Source: Cymodocea nodosa
Lineage: Eukaryota; Streptophyta; Magnoliopsida; Alismatales; Cymodoceaceae
Assembly (NCBI GenBank): GCA_036874045.1
Contig: CM072347.1
Span: 3,226,501-3,290,500 of the forward strand
Reading direction: 5' to 3'
DNA: 64,000 bases
Shown: positions 13,501 through 28,500 of the stretch, in pieces
Numbering within the stretch: the first letter of the stretch is position 1
Layout: each line of letters begins with the position of its first letter
Notes under the pieces: model-generated
Database searches by the model: none
Seen by the model: the letters and a program-made list of their open reading frames with translations, nothing else
What the model was told of the DNA's origin: nothing
Made by a program: the position numbers and the translations under genes

Positions 13501-16500
13501 TATTTCATATCAACATGACATGTCAGTTGATATGTGGGATTTTTCAACCAATTATCCATTTATGTCAACTAATATTTTCACAAGTTGGTCAAACACATGA
13601 TACTAACAACCACAATAGTCTATCTCTTGTTTCTCCGTTCTCCATTTTTCCTCTGTTCTTTCGTCCTCATTTCATCTCCTTGTTGTATGTACCAACATGG
13701 GTACTCTCTAATCAAATTCAATATCCAACATAAATCTAAATTATATCTCTTAAAAGGTCTTAGGTTTGGCCCATAGTTACTATGTGTTTTAATGTTAATA
13801 ACTTCATATTACATAAGTTTATAATAGAGTATTGCATAGATCCAGCCATATCAAGTTTTCTTATGTTGATTGTATGCATTTAACAACTGATCAAGATGGT
13901 AGTTCTATATTTAATTTTGTTAACATTGATTGTTCACTTTTAGCTTTTTCTTGTATTTTAACATGTTGCTTTCAACTGTATACCATATTTTTCATGTCAT
14001 ATCTGTCCAAAAATTAAAAGTGAATGGTTTTCAATGTGTATTATTGCTTCAACTTGCACTTTTACCACATTTCTATGGATATTGTGCTTTTATGAGATTT
14101 CCACCAACATTTGCACCAAAATATAACATATTTCAATTCTATCGAACTGAAGCCCAGAATAAAACCGAAATTGAATTTGTTTCATGTAATATTTATATCT
14201 TGTTATGTTGTATGGTGGGTAAACAGATATCCATTTTATAGATATCCAAATACTCACTATGAATACTCATGTAACCCTAATTTCTGAAGTTGATGCCATT
14301 CTTCATCCTCATCTAACATGGTACCAGAGCCCAAGAGAAGACCCAAGGGATTATTTCCGGCCACCACCATCCCCTCCAACCACCATTCTCACAGCACTAC
14401 ACCCCACCATCACCACTTGCCACCACCGTCAGCCCTTGCATCACCCATTTATATAACCAACCAGTGGTTTCAACTGGCCCTCCACCCCCAACAAAACCAC
14501 CTACGCCCTACTCCTTCCTCCTCCTCCACTTACACCAACCCTAGGGTTTTCCAAAGCTCCCAGCCACTAGTCCCTCCCAAGCCTGGAAATCCACCCTTCA
14601 CCACTTCACAGCTGCATACACTAATCACCTCAATGTCCTAGGCTGTGAACTCAATTTTTTTGTGTTATCCACACAGAAAGGGCAACACCTCAATTTTTTC
14701 ATCCTCAAAGTAATAGATACTATGTCTCCACAAATGTGACATTTGAGACAAAATCCTAGTTTACCACCTCTAGCCAAAGTGATCCCATTTCCTAACCAAT
14801 TCCTGTCCAGTTAAAGTGTGACAACCAAACTTCAGTGTCTTCCAACATAGAAACATCTGTTCAGAACACACAAGATCAACAACTACAAGTGTATCATTGT
14901 CGCCAATGGCCACCTTCAACACTTCCAGCACCAACCTCCTCAACCACATCTGCAGATTCACCAATTGATATCACCACTTTAGACTTCAACCAAACCTAGC
15001 AGATATTCCAATTGGACCGTAAAAATGTCTACCCCTATGGTAATTTAACTAAGCAGGTACATCTGGGCATATTACACAGAGGGAAACACAACTATGCATG
15101 CTCAACAAGGAAATCTATAGGCTTAAGAAGAGCCTCAAAGCCCAGTTTGACAAGTTCAACAAGATCTCTTGTGATTGCGGTTTCCATAGATATGTTGTTA
15201 ATCATTCAGTATTTTAGAAGAAGACAACCACTAGACATGTTGTACTTGCAATTTATGTAGATATCTTGCAAACAAAGAGTAATTCAGTAGCTATTGTAGA
15301 AACAAAGTAGTAATTGAAGAAACACTTAGGGAGGGTTTGTGTCTCTTAAAATTCCAAGAAACGAAGGAAAAGGAAAGTCTAGAAAGACCAATTTGTGCCT
15401 CCTAGAATCTTGAGAAATTCGGGAAAATATTTACTCGGTATAATAGAAATAAGATTCTCAAGATTCCACAACTAAACCCTCGAAAACCAAGGAAATCCTC
15501 CCCACATGACCTTCCCCCACCTGCAACCTCCCTGCCCACAAGCTCTCTGCATGTGACCTCCCCTCCCATGACCTCCCCACCAAAGAGCTCTCTGCACACG
15601 ACCTCCCAACCTACAACCTCTCCTTACATGACCTCGTGCACGACCTTCAACATCTGCCCACGACCTCCCTACTGACGAGCTCTCTACACGTGACCTCTCC
15701 GCCCACAACCTCCTACGCGACCTCCCCACCGGTGACCTCCCTACATGCGACCTCTAACGTCTGCCTACAACTTCCCCGCTCATGACCTTTTCGTGCTTGA
15801 CCTCCTTGCATGTGACCTCCAACAACCAAGCACGACCTCCCTGCACACAACCTCCCCACCTACGACCTCCCCTACCTACAACGTTTAACCTTTGACCAAA
15901 ATTTATCACTTACATAATATGAAAAAAGGTCATGCAAAAGAATAAAGATCTTACTATAGAAGCAAAATGTAAAAAGTTTTTACAATAGAAAAAGGCTTCT
16001 ATACTAAGTATTGTTTATGACATTATTAATAAATAAATAAGTACAATTAATAATAAAAATAAATGGAATAAATAACTTTTTTGAAAATAAAATTATTATA
16101 AAGTGAAGAAATTAAAAGTAAATAAAAAGTAAATCACTAATAAATGTTAAAGTATTTTGATTAAAAATAAAAATAATCTATTTCTAAACATTCCATTAAG
16201 CACAAATGAATTTAGGAATTTTAACTTTCTTGACTTTCTGTTACATGCACAAATACCTCAGTTTTTCTTGAGATTCTGAACTTTTCATTTCCAACAATTC
16301 TGAACTTTTTGTTTCTTCCATTTCTAAACTTTCCAACATACACAAACAAACCCTTAGTTACAAAAAATATGGGAAAGTCAAAATATTTCATAAGAATTGA
16401 GCTTACATGTGCCAGGAGAGATTGTCCTTGTCCCAAAGTATCCACCAAATTTTCTAAAGGAGGCTAAGATGATAGAATGTAAACCAAAAAATACACCTAT

Positions 16501-19500
16501 TGAGCTAAATCTTCATTTTTGAGACAACTTTAAAACTATTAGAGGATCCAAAGAGATAGAGGACGTTAATTGGGAAGATTATATATCTACCATTCAACTA
16601 GATATAACATATGCAATGAACCTACTTAGTCAATTTATCCATGAACTACTAGGAGGCCATCAATGTGTTAGCATATGTTAAACAGCTCCAAGAAAAGGAT
16701 TCATTTATAGGAAGCACGGACACTTAAATATTGAAGGATACTCAAATTCTAGCTAAATTGTAGACAAAAGAGACAAGAAGTCTACCTCTAGTTGCTACAC
16801 ATGCATTGGAGGTAATTTAATTACATGGTGTAGTAAAAAGTAGAAATGTAGTCTCTAAATCTAGTGTAAAGGTAAAGTATGTCCCTGCCCCATAAATTGA
16901 ATAGGAAATTACAATAATAATAAAAAGCAAAGGTAAAGTATTAATCAATGACTCAATTTGCATATGAAATTAGTCAAAGTCATTCATACAAGAGTTGGGG
17001 TTTACTGTCAACACCCCTATGGTGATGTATTCTAACAATCAAACTACTATTTTCATTACAAATAATCCTACGCTTCATGAGAAAATGAAGCATATTCAAG
17101 TTAATTGTCATTTTATTTGAGATATGCAGACCAAAGGTGTTATTTTCACTCCCTCCACTCAACTTCAAATCAGTTGGCAGATGTTTCACAAAAGGCTGGA
17201 GAGTATATAGGTATTTGAAAATTTATGTACCAAACTAAACATGTTCGATATATATGTTTCAGCTTGAGGAAGAATAGTAAATGTAATATTTATATTTTGT
17301 TATGTGGTATGGTGGGTAAGCAGATATCCATTAAATGAAGATCCAAACACTCACTATCAAAACTCATGTAACCCTAATTTCTGAAGTTGATGTCATTTTT
17401 CACCCCCATCTAACAGAATTCATTGATCATTACTGACTTCTTTATGAGAAGGGCTTTCCAATTGGTCAATGTCGTCTGTGCTTTCATTCCAAGGAAGACT
17501 AGTGACATCACTTTTTTTTCTGTCCTACCATGTCTGTTTGGGGATCTAACCTTGTTGGTCATGCTCCTGTGGCCAAGATCGAGATTGATGAATTCTAGGA
17601 TAGGTGGAGTAGGATGGGAACAATGAATAGTTGCAACAAGAAATAGTGGATGGTGCTTCCCATGTCATAAGTTATCATTTATGAAAAATCACCTATGGAA
17701 TCAGATTGTGTTCAAAGGATGATAAGTGGTCGAGGACCAAGGTTGATGTACTAACTCCAACAGATATAGCTATTTCTGTATGGTTTGATGTGTTTGTACC
17801 TCTATCCTGACCTTTCCCTATGTTTGTTTTTAGTCTTCTAATAGTATTCTTCTTTGTTTCCGTTGTTGAATGCCCTTTTTATTTCATTTTCACTGATTCA
17901 CACGGTGACCTACTAATCTTGTAATTATTCCTTTAGTTTTAATGGAACTTCTTGCTTCTCACTGCTAAAAATAAATGTTACTCACATCAACTTTCTCACA
18001 TGTTTAATGCTTTCCTTTCGTATCCGATGAACCTTTCTTGAAGAATATTTTATGGTCGTATTAAAAAAAATGATTAAATAAATCATATTATAAAAAATTA
18101 TTAATCATAGATACTGTTAAAAGATGAAGTATGACAAACGACTGTACCTCATAGTCACTATAAAATCATATGATCATATACTAATTCACGATTATTGCCT
18201 ACATTCAGGTTAATTTAACATAAATACCATAAATAAAGCACAAATCAATACAATCATCAATGTTTGTAAAATAAGCACATTACAGAATATGTCAATATCC
18301 ATGAATATTAATGATAGAAATAAAAACCATGTATCAGATGTAGAATGATACCCCAAGAAGGACATTCCATGTGTCCAACAGGATATCCATAGCTTCAGAA
18401 CGCCAAGTTTCCTCTTCATTGTGTCGACCAGCAAGGCTGTTTGCCACTTCACAGGTTAACATGGCCAAGAGTTGAAGAGTTCCAAAGGATCTGAAAGAAC
18501 AAAAGATGAAGAAACTAATTTAGCATATCATCCATGATGCCTCGATATAAGTAATCCAGTACAACTATTCTTACAAGCATGGGCACCTCAATTTTTCAAT
18601 ATAAAAGACATGGACAAGGATAGCATTTTGAGGTACACTACCTCAAAAATAGCAACTTGAGATAAAAGCCTTTCTTGTAAAATAGTTTTTGTTTTATAGT
18701 TTTTACATTTTAGTATTCCTCAAAATGGGAAATGTTGGCACCTAGAAGGAGGTAGGTGCTAACAATTGATGGATAGGATCAATTGTTCCCTCATCATTGC
18801 CCCCTCCCACCCACCTGCCTCCCGCCTACCTATCCTCCCATCCCTCTCACCTCCCAAACAACCAAAGAAAGAAGTCAATTCCACAATCCTTTTCTTGTAT
18901 CACAAGCGAAGAATGGATCTTCTATTTCTTCAACTTCTTTTCTGCAGAAAGGGTATGAGACATCATTCTCCATCTGCATCTATTTCTAGTGATACATCAT
19001 AGTGTTATCTCCCATGTAAACAGTAGATAAAGGCTCTCACCTCCATAAGTGATCTGCATTTCCAAACAAACTTGTAAAATGGCCATTTTAAGTTATTATT
19101 ATGTATTTTATCATAGTAGCTTTCAATTGAAAAAACCTCTCTTAATCATTTTCCAAGAAATGAATAATCACTTCATTAAAATCTTTTGCTTCACTCCACT
19201 AGCACGGTTGTCAATATTCATCTACTGCGAGCATGGATTGTCAGTTTTATATCAACCACAGCAAAACAGCATGGAATACAAGTACCTTGCTCAACAAATC
19301 TGAGATCCTTTATTTGCCAAAAAAGAAAGAAGAAGAAAAAACTAATCTAGGCAAAATGAAGCAACAAAAAAAATCATTGGGAATGTGCTTACATGCATTG
19401 CACATGACCACTTAACCATCAAGCACCTACATCATATTTTCAATTTTTCATAAAATAAGTGCAAATGTTACACCTCTCGAGCAACTAGCAGGGTTTAATT

Positions 19501-22500
19501 AACTCCTCCTGGCAACTACCCCTAGGGTTGCATTTCGCACCTCTTTAGATGACTCCCCTTCTTTTCTTCCCTTAGATGGCTCCCTAGGCTTGCTGCCACC
19601 TTGATGGCAACCCCTAGGGTTGCTTTCTACAACCTCTACTGGCAGTGCTCTGCTCACATATACATCAACCAGCCAAGGCCATCCCTAGTAGTGGCCATAA
19701 GGAAGCTTTCTGTAGTTGCCAACAAGTCTCTCCATGGTGACTAAGGGTCCTTGAATGAAGATGGAGGTTAGTCTCAAATTGCCCGCACCTTTTATGAATT
19801 CACAAGCATCGAGCAAAGAGCTGGGTTGCAAGTCCTTTGCATCTACCATGAAGGATACACTGATCTTGCCTGCCTTTCAGGCATCCCTATCCATCAACCG
19901 TTGGTGGTTGATGACAAGTCTCATATTGTCTTCAATCAAGAAGAAGTTGACGTAGGAATAGCCCCATTTCAGTGGACGCTTGTCAAGCATTTTTTTAGAA
20001 AAAGGCCAGAAATGCAAACCATCCATGAAGAAAGCCCTATAGTTCCAGGAAGACTTCAGCAACGGATGCAAGGTACATCTTAATGCAATTTCTAAACAAG
20101 GAGAACTCTATTTGTGCCTTGGTTAAGGATTCATGGCAGATTCAAGGAAAGAAGATGATGATGTTCAGATGGTCCTTGTCCTTCTCCCCAGGGCTTGAAT
20201 CCACTTGGGCTCTGATTTGGGTTCAGCTCCCTAAGCTCCATGCTCATCTTCAAACCCCAAGCACAATTAATTCCATTGCTTCTTCGCTTGGTAAATTCAT
20301 TTGCATGCATAATGATGTTAAGAATTTCACTTCTCTTAGAGTCACGGTTATTTGTGCAGAGATGGATCTTTCCAAACCTCTTCTGAGATTGATTATCATT
20401 GAAAATGAAGAAGAAATTATAACTCAACCTATTATATAGCCTTTTGAACAAAAATTTTGCAAAACTTGTTGTAAGATTGGCCATACTGATGCTGATGCTG
20501 ATTGCTGGAGGGGCCATGGCAAACCAAATGATATCTATTGCTCAGGTTCAACATCTAGTGATGGAAACTCCCAACGAAACACACAAGATTTGGATCAATC
20601 AGCTCATAATGACAGAAGATAGGATAAGTCTGATTAGGTGAAAGTTGAAAAGAGGAAAAAAAGGCAAAGATAACACTTCTAGTGGGTAGAGGGAGGACAC
20701 AAGTTTGCTGCAAACGACTCCCAACTCCTAAGAAGCAAGCACCAAATGATTTAGCAAGCAGTCTTCTGTTTATTGATGGTGTTCAATTGTTACCTGATTG
20801 GAGGTGAATTTAGTGTCATACAGAGTAGATCTAAATTTTACAATCTGGTTTCTATTGATTCTAGAAGCACTATGGAGTTCAATGACACCATCGAGGTCCT
20901 AAATTTACTTGAGCTACAACATGTAAGTGATTTCTTCACTTGGTGAAATAACAGAAAGGAAACCAACTATTAAATTATTGCTTTAAACTTGTTGCTGTTA
21001 TAACCATATCCCAATTCTAAGGCAGAATATTTTGGTTGAACTAGTCTATAGGCAGTAGTTATCTCTATTTATTCTTACCACATCTCATGCCCTATTCTTT
21101 TGCCAGTTTTTAGGTGTTTGAGTTAGTGGGTTGTTTGGTTCCTAGTTTTAAGGAATTAGTCTTATTTCTATTTTATAACTATGCAAGCAGTCTATGTACT
21201 ACCGTGTGTGGTCTGTTTAGTTTTTTAATTAAAAAAATTTTCATTTCCTAATACTCGAGCCTTCTCCTCCATATTCTCTATTTCCCCTCTTCAATTTTTG
21301 CATTGCTGTAGTGCAATTTCAACAACTGATATCAAAGCTATGGCGATCCAGGCAAACCTTCAGCAATTTCATGACGGGCCCCAGCACCTCCTTCAATCAG
21401 CTCTCACCCCGTGTTTGATGGAGAACATTACTAGCATTGGGTGATCAGGATGACCATATTCCTTAAGGCAATGGACCTTTGGGAAGTTGTGAAAGAAGAC
21501 TTTGAGATCCCATCGTTGTTGACCAATCCAACCATGAAGATGCATAAGGAGAGAAGAATAATGAAATTGAAGGCTAAAGCAGCATTGTTCACCACAGTTT
21601 CACCGGTCTCACCAGAATTATGGCATTGAAATTTAGGCTATTTGGGACCATCTGCAGTAGAAGTATACTGGAGACGAGTGTATCAAGGGCATGAAAGTCT
21701 TGAACCTGATTCAAGAATTTGAGTTGATAAGAATGAAGGAGTCAAAGAGTATCAAGGAATACATAAATAAGTTGTTGGTCATAGTTAAAAAGGTATGTCT
21801 TCTTGAATCAAAGTTTTCTGATTCTCATATAGTAGAGAAAATTCTAGTTACAGTTCTCGAGAAATACGAACCATCGATCACGACACTTGAAAATACAAGA
21901 GATTTGTCAAAGACCACCGTAGCAGAGCTTATAAACACCTTACAAGCACAAGAGCAGCACAGAATCATGCATCAAGAAGGTGCATTAGAAGGAGCCTTGG
22001 TAGCTAAAGCTTTGTAAAGAAGAAGGGAAAAAAGAAGGATTCAAAAAATCAGGAAGAAAGCTCAACATCTCAAAAGGAATCTAGCAATAAATCTTACCAC
22101 ATCTATAGCTTAGAATCAAGAGTAGGGATAACAAAGTCAACTAGAATCAAGGCATTTGGAAAACTTCTATCCCCACAAAGATTTCCTTTTTCCTTTGAAA
22201 ATGGTTTTGGAGAGTCTTACCAACGAAGTAGGATTTTAAGAAGAGAAGCCATTATCTAACCTCCATGTGTGCTTGTAATTTTTCTAAAAGAGAGGATACT
22301 TCTGAACATCTTTTCTTTAAGGGTGAAAATGTTATTTTATGTAGGGCCTAGTGCAATAAATTATCTGATCTTCAGATATGCAATCTAAAAAACTAGCAAC
22401 ATTGGGTTTTGGATGCTCTAAAGGCTAAAGGTAAGAACAACTCTTGCAACTTGTGTAAATTAAGGGCTACCTCATCCATTTGGGAGTGTTGGAAGGCTAC

Positions 22501-25500
22501 GTGCTTTATTATTTTAGGAGGTTGCAATGTTGGCTTCAATGTTATAAAACAAAATATCAACAACTCTATTATCCTTTCAAAGAAGGCCCACAATTTAAAT
22601 GATAAAGGTATTAAAAGCAAGACTAAATGGATTAAGTGGTATCCTCCTCCTCATGGAAAATGGAAATTTAATGTTGATAGTGTGATGAGTTGTAATAAAA
22701 ATGGAGCAAGTGGGACTATTTGTTGTGACAATGTGTGTAGACATTCTTCAAAGCGCAGACAACAGCAACTATAGTCAGATGATGGAATGTCAAGGCCTCA
22801 ATTGAAGCGCCCAAGGGTATTCACCCAAAAATCAGCCCTTTAGCTAAAAACAAGGGGGGTCGACTTACTAGTCGGCCAACAAGTACAATTGAAGGGGCTT
22901 TCAAAAGTACATGCTAGAACCCAACTATTGTGTCCAACAAAAACTAGAGTAAACTTGTAATTATTGTAACTAGAGTTTGTAGCTTACCTTATAAATAGGG
23001 TTGTACATGCACAAGAGTATAATGCACTGAAAGAATAGAATACAAGAGTTTCAACATCCATGAATGTAGGTCGTTACCAAACAACGTAAATCCTTGTGTA
23101 TTTCTCTTCTCCTTCCTTTGTTACTTTTTCTTCTTCTTAGCACTAATAGTCGAGAGAGAGAGAGAGGTCCTCATCAAAATAAGGTTGTCGCCTATTAAAA
23201 CATCTGGATAAGAGCAAAACTCGTCCATTCTTCCAAGAGTCGTTCTCATGTAGACAGCTAGAGGTGTAAGTAGAGACACCAAGAGATAAGGTGCAACAGT
23301 AGATTCTAGCAGATATCAAAGAACATATTCAAAGTGGATGTTCGTTGGAGAACTCTAACGATAAACGACTTAAGGAGCAAGGGAGACAAGTTTTTCCAAC
23401 CTCCAAGTGAACCTCTGCAACATTCAATAAATGCAATTGCAGGAAGTAGATTCTAGATTAGGTACGTGGAATCCAAGAAGATAACAGAAGATAGAAAGTT
23501 CAACATCGAGAAGTTTAACAAGAAAGATTTTGATTTCTAGCGAATGTAGATGGAAGATTGTCTATATTAGAGAGATCTTTACATGTCGTTGACCAATAGA
23601 AAATTGGAGATGGAACAGGAAGAGTAAGAGCTTTTAAATCAAAAAACTTTCAAGCAAATGTAATTATCATTGACAAGGAACATGTTGTTGACTCAACTAG
23701 ACTAGGTGAAGATCATGTTCGACGACAAAGTCCAAGCATTGATACTGCTATCAAGTCTGCCATCAAGTTAGTCAATCGTGGTGACTTCTGTGAGCAACTT
23801 ATTGGGGTACAAAAAATTAGACATAAGCTAGATTACAAACTTGGTACTGAATGTGGACATTTGCTGAAAGAGCAACGAAGAAGCGTCAACTTCAACACTC
23901 AACGTGGAGAATCGTAGGTGAAGCCAGTCTAGAGGTTGAAGTTCTAGAAAGAATCGACAGAAATCTCAGAGTAAGAGCGAGAGCCAACTAAATATCAAGT
24001 GTTGGAATTATGAGAAGTTTGAACACTTTAGATCGTAGTGTCCAAAACCCAAGATAAATAAGATCGAAACCGACAAAGGAGCAAGGTTGAACGCTTTGGC
24101 GAATGATTCAGAGGATGCCTTAATTTGTCGTGTTGACAAACCAGGTGACACATAGAAGATGGACTCTAAAGCATCTTTCTAAACTACACTCCAAAAGAAG
24201 TTGTTATACAACTATTATGCAATGTCAGTGTAGAAGGTCTATCTGACCAACAATTCGAGTTTGGACATGTTAAGATGAGATGAAATCTAAATCCAAACAA
24301 ACAAGGATTGTGGAAACTTCATGAAGTAAGGTATGTCTCAAGTTTGACCAAGAACCAGATTTCTATGAGCTAACTTGACGAGAATGGTCACCACGACGTA
24401 TTCAAAGCTGACAGATAGAAGATAGCTAAGGGTGTCTAGGTGATAGTCTTTAGTCAAAGGTCCAAAACCATGTATCTTATGATGGGTGGAGCAGATGAGG
24501 ACCGATCATTGGTAGCGATTACCACCACAAGAGAGTCTGATAAGTGGCATTGCAAGTTGAAGCATATGAGCAAGAAATAGCTGAAGATTCTGGCAGCCAA
24601 CGATAAAATTCCAAGGCTAAAGAATATCAATTTGGATAGCTATGAGAACTACATCTTGGGAAAGCAGAAGCAAGTTAGTTTCTCAAGGACGGTATAGGAG
24701 CCAAAACTAAGAGACGTAAAGTCAACTACTAGGATGCTTGGTAGATTCCTTTGCCTCTACTAAGACACCCAACACTTCACCCAACCAAGGATAATGGTTG
24801 TTTGCATGGAGATGGACTTGTTGAGACACATGTCAAAGACTGTAAAGATCAATAATGGGCAAGAAATGATTATCCAACTTGTTGAATATGGGCAAAGAGA
24901 ACCCAAGTTCTATTCGATCCATTTTAAGATTGGACATTTGATGGAAAATTGTCATCGATCAAAGAAAGACAACTCACTTTCAGAGAACCATCTTCAGACA
25001 GAAAAATCTCAAGACACTGCTAAACAACCCTTAAACCACTACCTCCCAACAACAACATCATAAGGCTAATGATGAAGAATGGACTCAAGTTGGAAGGAAA
25101 AAGAAAAAGACCAAAGAAGAAAATATATGTTATAGAAAAGGAACAAAATATCCAACCAAAAGTGAACTCCCAATAGGAAGAAACACTGAAGGAAACATCA
25201 CATGCAAAGGCTCAAGAACACATTGACCAACTAGAGAATAGCAACAAGAACACACCATTAGACCCAATTACAAACCCTCTAATTTCTCCAACCTTTCCTA
25301 AAGTCACCTAAGTGGATATGAATGATGAATCAAAAAAAGAGGCACCAACACAAATTAAGATAGTTAATGATTCAACCAACCCTTTGAAGTCTGGTAGCAA
25401 ACAGAATGGCAACCTAATTCTATTAGTGAGGAGATGGATCCAAATCATTGGTATGAAGATCATGGATTGCCTTCAAAAATTCGCAGGTCCTACTAACAAA

Positions 25501-28500
25501 GCAAATTCAAATCCAAGAGAAAACACCTTGTCCCAATGATCATTGAGAATGAAAGGGGAACCTCCCCCAAACATCCAACAAAACATTAACCACATAAGGT
25601 GGTTTTTGCTTTTTTCCAAACCTTCTTCTATGAAGACACTTATATGGAATTGTCAAGACCCAGGTAATAAGGCCTCTTGATTCTATCTCAAGGAGGAAAT
25701 TCAGCATCACAACATTCAACTCGTTGCTATCCTAAAACCTTTCATACCCACAAAAAGAGGGTAGGATACTACACACTTCATTCAACTTCCAATTGGAGGC
25801 CTAACACTAAGATTAGAAAAATTTGGCTTTTCTGATCTAACAAGATAGTTCTATCATTGGTTAACGAAACAGGTCAATCCACAACTTGCTGGATCACTAC
25901 ACCTAAGAAGAAAAACTCTCTTTTCATTGCCATCTACACAGCCTACCAAGCAAATGATAGGTGCCTCCTATAGGACAAGCTCCAAGGAATCAATAATAGA
26001 TTTCTTGAAGACCCTGGATTATAAGCGGCAATTTTAACATGTACAGAAATAGTGATGAGGTTATATCCAATGGCCTTCTAAATCTCTTAGGTGTAGGGGA
26101 TTTCAATGATATGATATTAGACATTGGCCTTGAGGAATCACCCTTCATGAGGAACTCATTTTTCTAGTGTAACAATCATAATGGACAAAGCAAGCAGTAT
26201 TGTAGGTTGGATAGAACCTTGATGAACAACTTATCCACCCACAATTAAAGGCTTCTTACTAAATATAAAACTTGAGTGCACTTGAACCACTCACCCATGC
26301 TACTCACTCTTACTACAGACTCATGGGTAGGAGCTATCCCATTTCGACTCCAAAAAATGTGGAATCATCATGAGGATTTCCAAAGGACTATTGCTTGCAC
26401 GTGGCAAAGTGTGATAGACCCTTATTCAATTTATAGACTTAGCAAAAAGCTTTCTAACCTTAAAAGTCACCTTAAACACTAGAACAAATAGGTCTTTGGC
26501 AATATTGACCAAGACAAGCAGAGACTTTTGGCAAAGATAACCCAATTGGAGGCTCAAGTACAAGCCCATTGGAGCAAGGACAATCACTCTCAACTAGAAA
26601 TGGCCAAAACTGCACTAGCTAGGCACAATCAGCAAAAGGATGTTTTCTTGGCCAAAAGGCCCAACTTAAGTGGCTTTCTCAAGGAGATAGAAATACAACT
26701 TTCTTCTATAAGATTATTAATAAAAGAAGGCATGCAAACTAGCTTGAAGCCCTAGCAACTAGCAACAATTTCACCTCCATGGAGGATGTCCAAGCAATCG
26801 CCCAAGCTTTTTATAAGAAATTCCTATCATTGAAAGGATCCAGGAAGGTTGGACTCCTCTAGAACATCCCATAGATCATTGACCAAGATGACAATGAACT
26901 TCTATCTTGCATCCCCAATGTAGATGAAATCAAAGAAGCCACCTTGTCCATAGAGAGAGACCACGTGTCAAGTTCAAATGGCTTTACCACAAATTTCTTC
27001 AAAAGTTGTTAGGACATCATCGCAAAGGATGAAAATTCAAGCAGTTCAACAATTCTTCAAGGGTGGAAAACTAGATAGGTCTTAGAAAGCTAAAAGATTG
27101 TCCAAATGCCTCCTGAAAATAATCTCTCTAGCCCAAGGGGCCTTTGTAAAAGGCAAAAGCATTATTGATAACATCTCATTGACTAAAGAGATGGCCTAGA
27201 GTATTGAAAATAGATATTGAGGAGGAAACTTAATCCTCGATCTAGATATAGAAAAAGCTTTTAACAAATTGGAATGGCCTATCATCTGGAAAGGTCTAAA
27301 GAAGTTTGACCTTTCAACAAACAACATTGGTCCCCTCAAAGAATGTGTGGAACACAATTATTTCTCTGTAATGATACAAGGGAGGAGGACTTTCAACTTC
27401 TTCAAAGCTTTTAGAGGCCTCCGTCAAGGGGATCCTTTATCCCTTACCTTTTCATCCTAGCATAAAAGGTACTCAACCGTAAATTGCATCAACTATTTGT
27501 CACTAACAGGATCACCCCTTACAACGTCAGGATTGATAATACTATCATTTCCCATCTCCTTTATGTAGACAACATCATCCTTTTTTTGAACAACACGAAA
27601 AATGACATCAAAGAGGTCCTCCAACTATCGCAGGACTATCAAGACTTGTTTAGCCAAAAGATAAATCTCAACAAAAGCTTTTTTGTCATCCCAAAGAGCA
27701 TATTAGGGCAAAGAGTAAATATGATTTAAGAACTCACAAGTTTCCAAAAAGGAGACTTTTCATTCCACTACTTGGGTTGCCCTCCCTTCAAAGAGCACAT
27801 TAAGAGCATCTATTTCAAAGGATTGGTGTAAAAAGTACAAGATAAACCGGCCAAGAAGAGTAAACTTCTCTCCACCAAAGTGAGAATAACTCTTTTGAAG
27901 CATGTTCTATCTAGTTTACCTATACATAATAAGAGTTTTTGAAGTCTCGATGGGTGTAATAGACAAGAAACAATGCCTTTCGCCAAGATTTTATGGGGAG
28001 AAGACAAGGCATATTGGACCAGCTAGAACAAGGTTACCAAGCCTATAGAAAGAGGAGGTCTAGGCATTAGAAACCTTAAAAGGCTCATGACCACTTTAAG
28101 GATGAAGATGGCATGGTGACTCAAAAAAAAACGGACATTGTAGGCTGAAGCCCTATCAACTAAATATGGTCTTCCTTTCCATAATCCTTACAAGTATGAA
28201 CCGACCAGATAGAAAACAATCTATGCAGCATGGAATTCAATATCTCGCCACTATAGATAGCTGGGTAGAAAAGGTAAAATTACTTTCTAGATAGACCAAC
28301 GGTTTCCAACTAGCATTTTCTTAAATTTCTCTGAAAAACTAGCAAGCCTTTTTTTTTTTTAACTTTTTTTTTTTTTTTAACCTGGTGAACACCAGAAGTA
28401 TCTTTAAAGGTGATAAAAGGTGAACCTTCATGGACACTCAAACACTAGCAAGCCTTGAACACCTCACTGTGGAGGTCAAAGCTAACCAAGGGATTCTAAA

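Larger units (their letters stand above)
14185..17415 (+). mobile_element. Ty1-copia element with 134-bp LTRs (copia 3), split by a DNA transposon
   Basis: LTRs of 134 bp (14185-14318 and 17282-17415) begin TGTAATATTTATA and end CATCTAACA. The site TGGTACCAGAGCCC follows the first and a purine tract (CTTGAGGAAGAAT) precedes the second. The interior is much deleted: a gag-like part, then reverse transcriptase ([16 protein letters not shown], 15080-15310), continuing after the insertion with VKYFIRIEL and RNase H (16360-17270). It lies in XPO4 intron 12, antisense to the gene, and has many stops. Confidence 0.88.

Noticed and set aside
15402-15729. Minus-strand Arg/Gly-rich frames
   Set aside because: They follow the pyrimidine minisatellite unit and have no domain.
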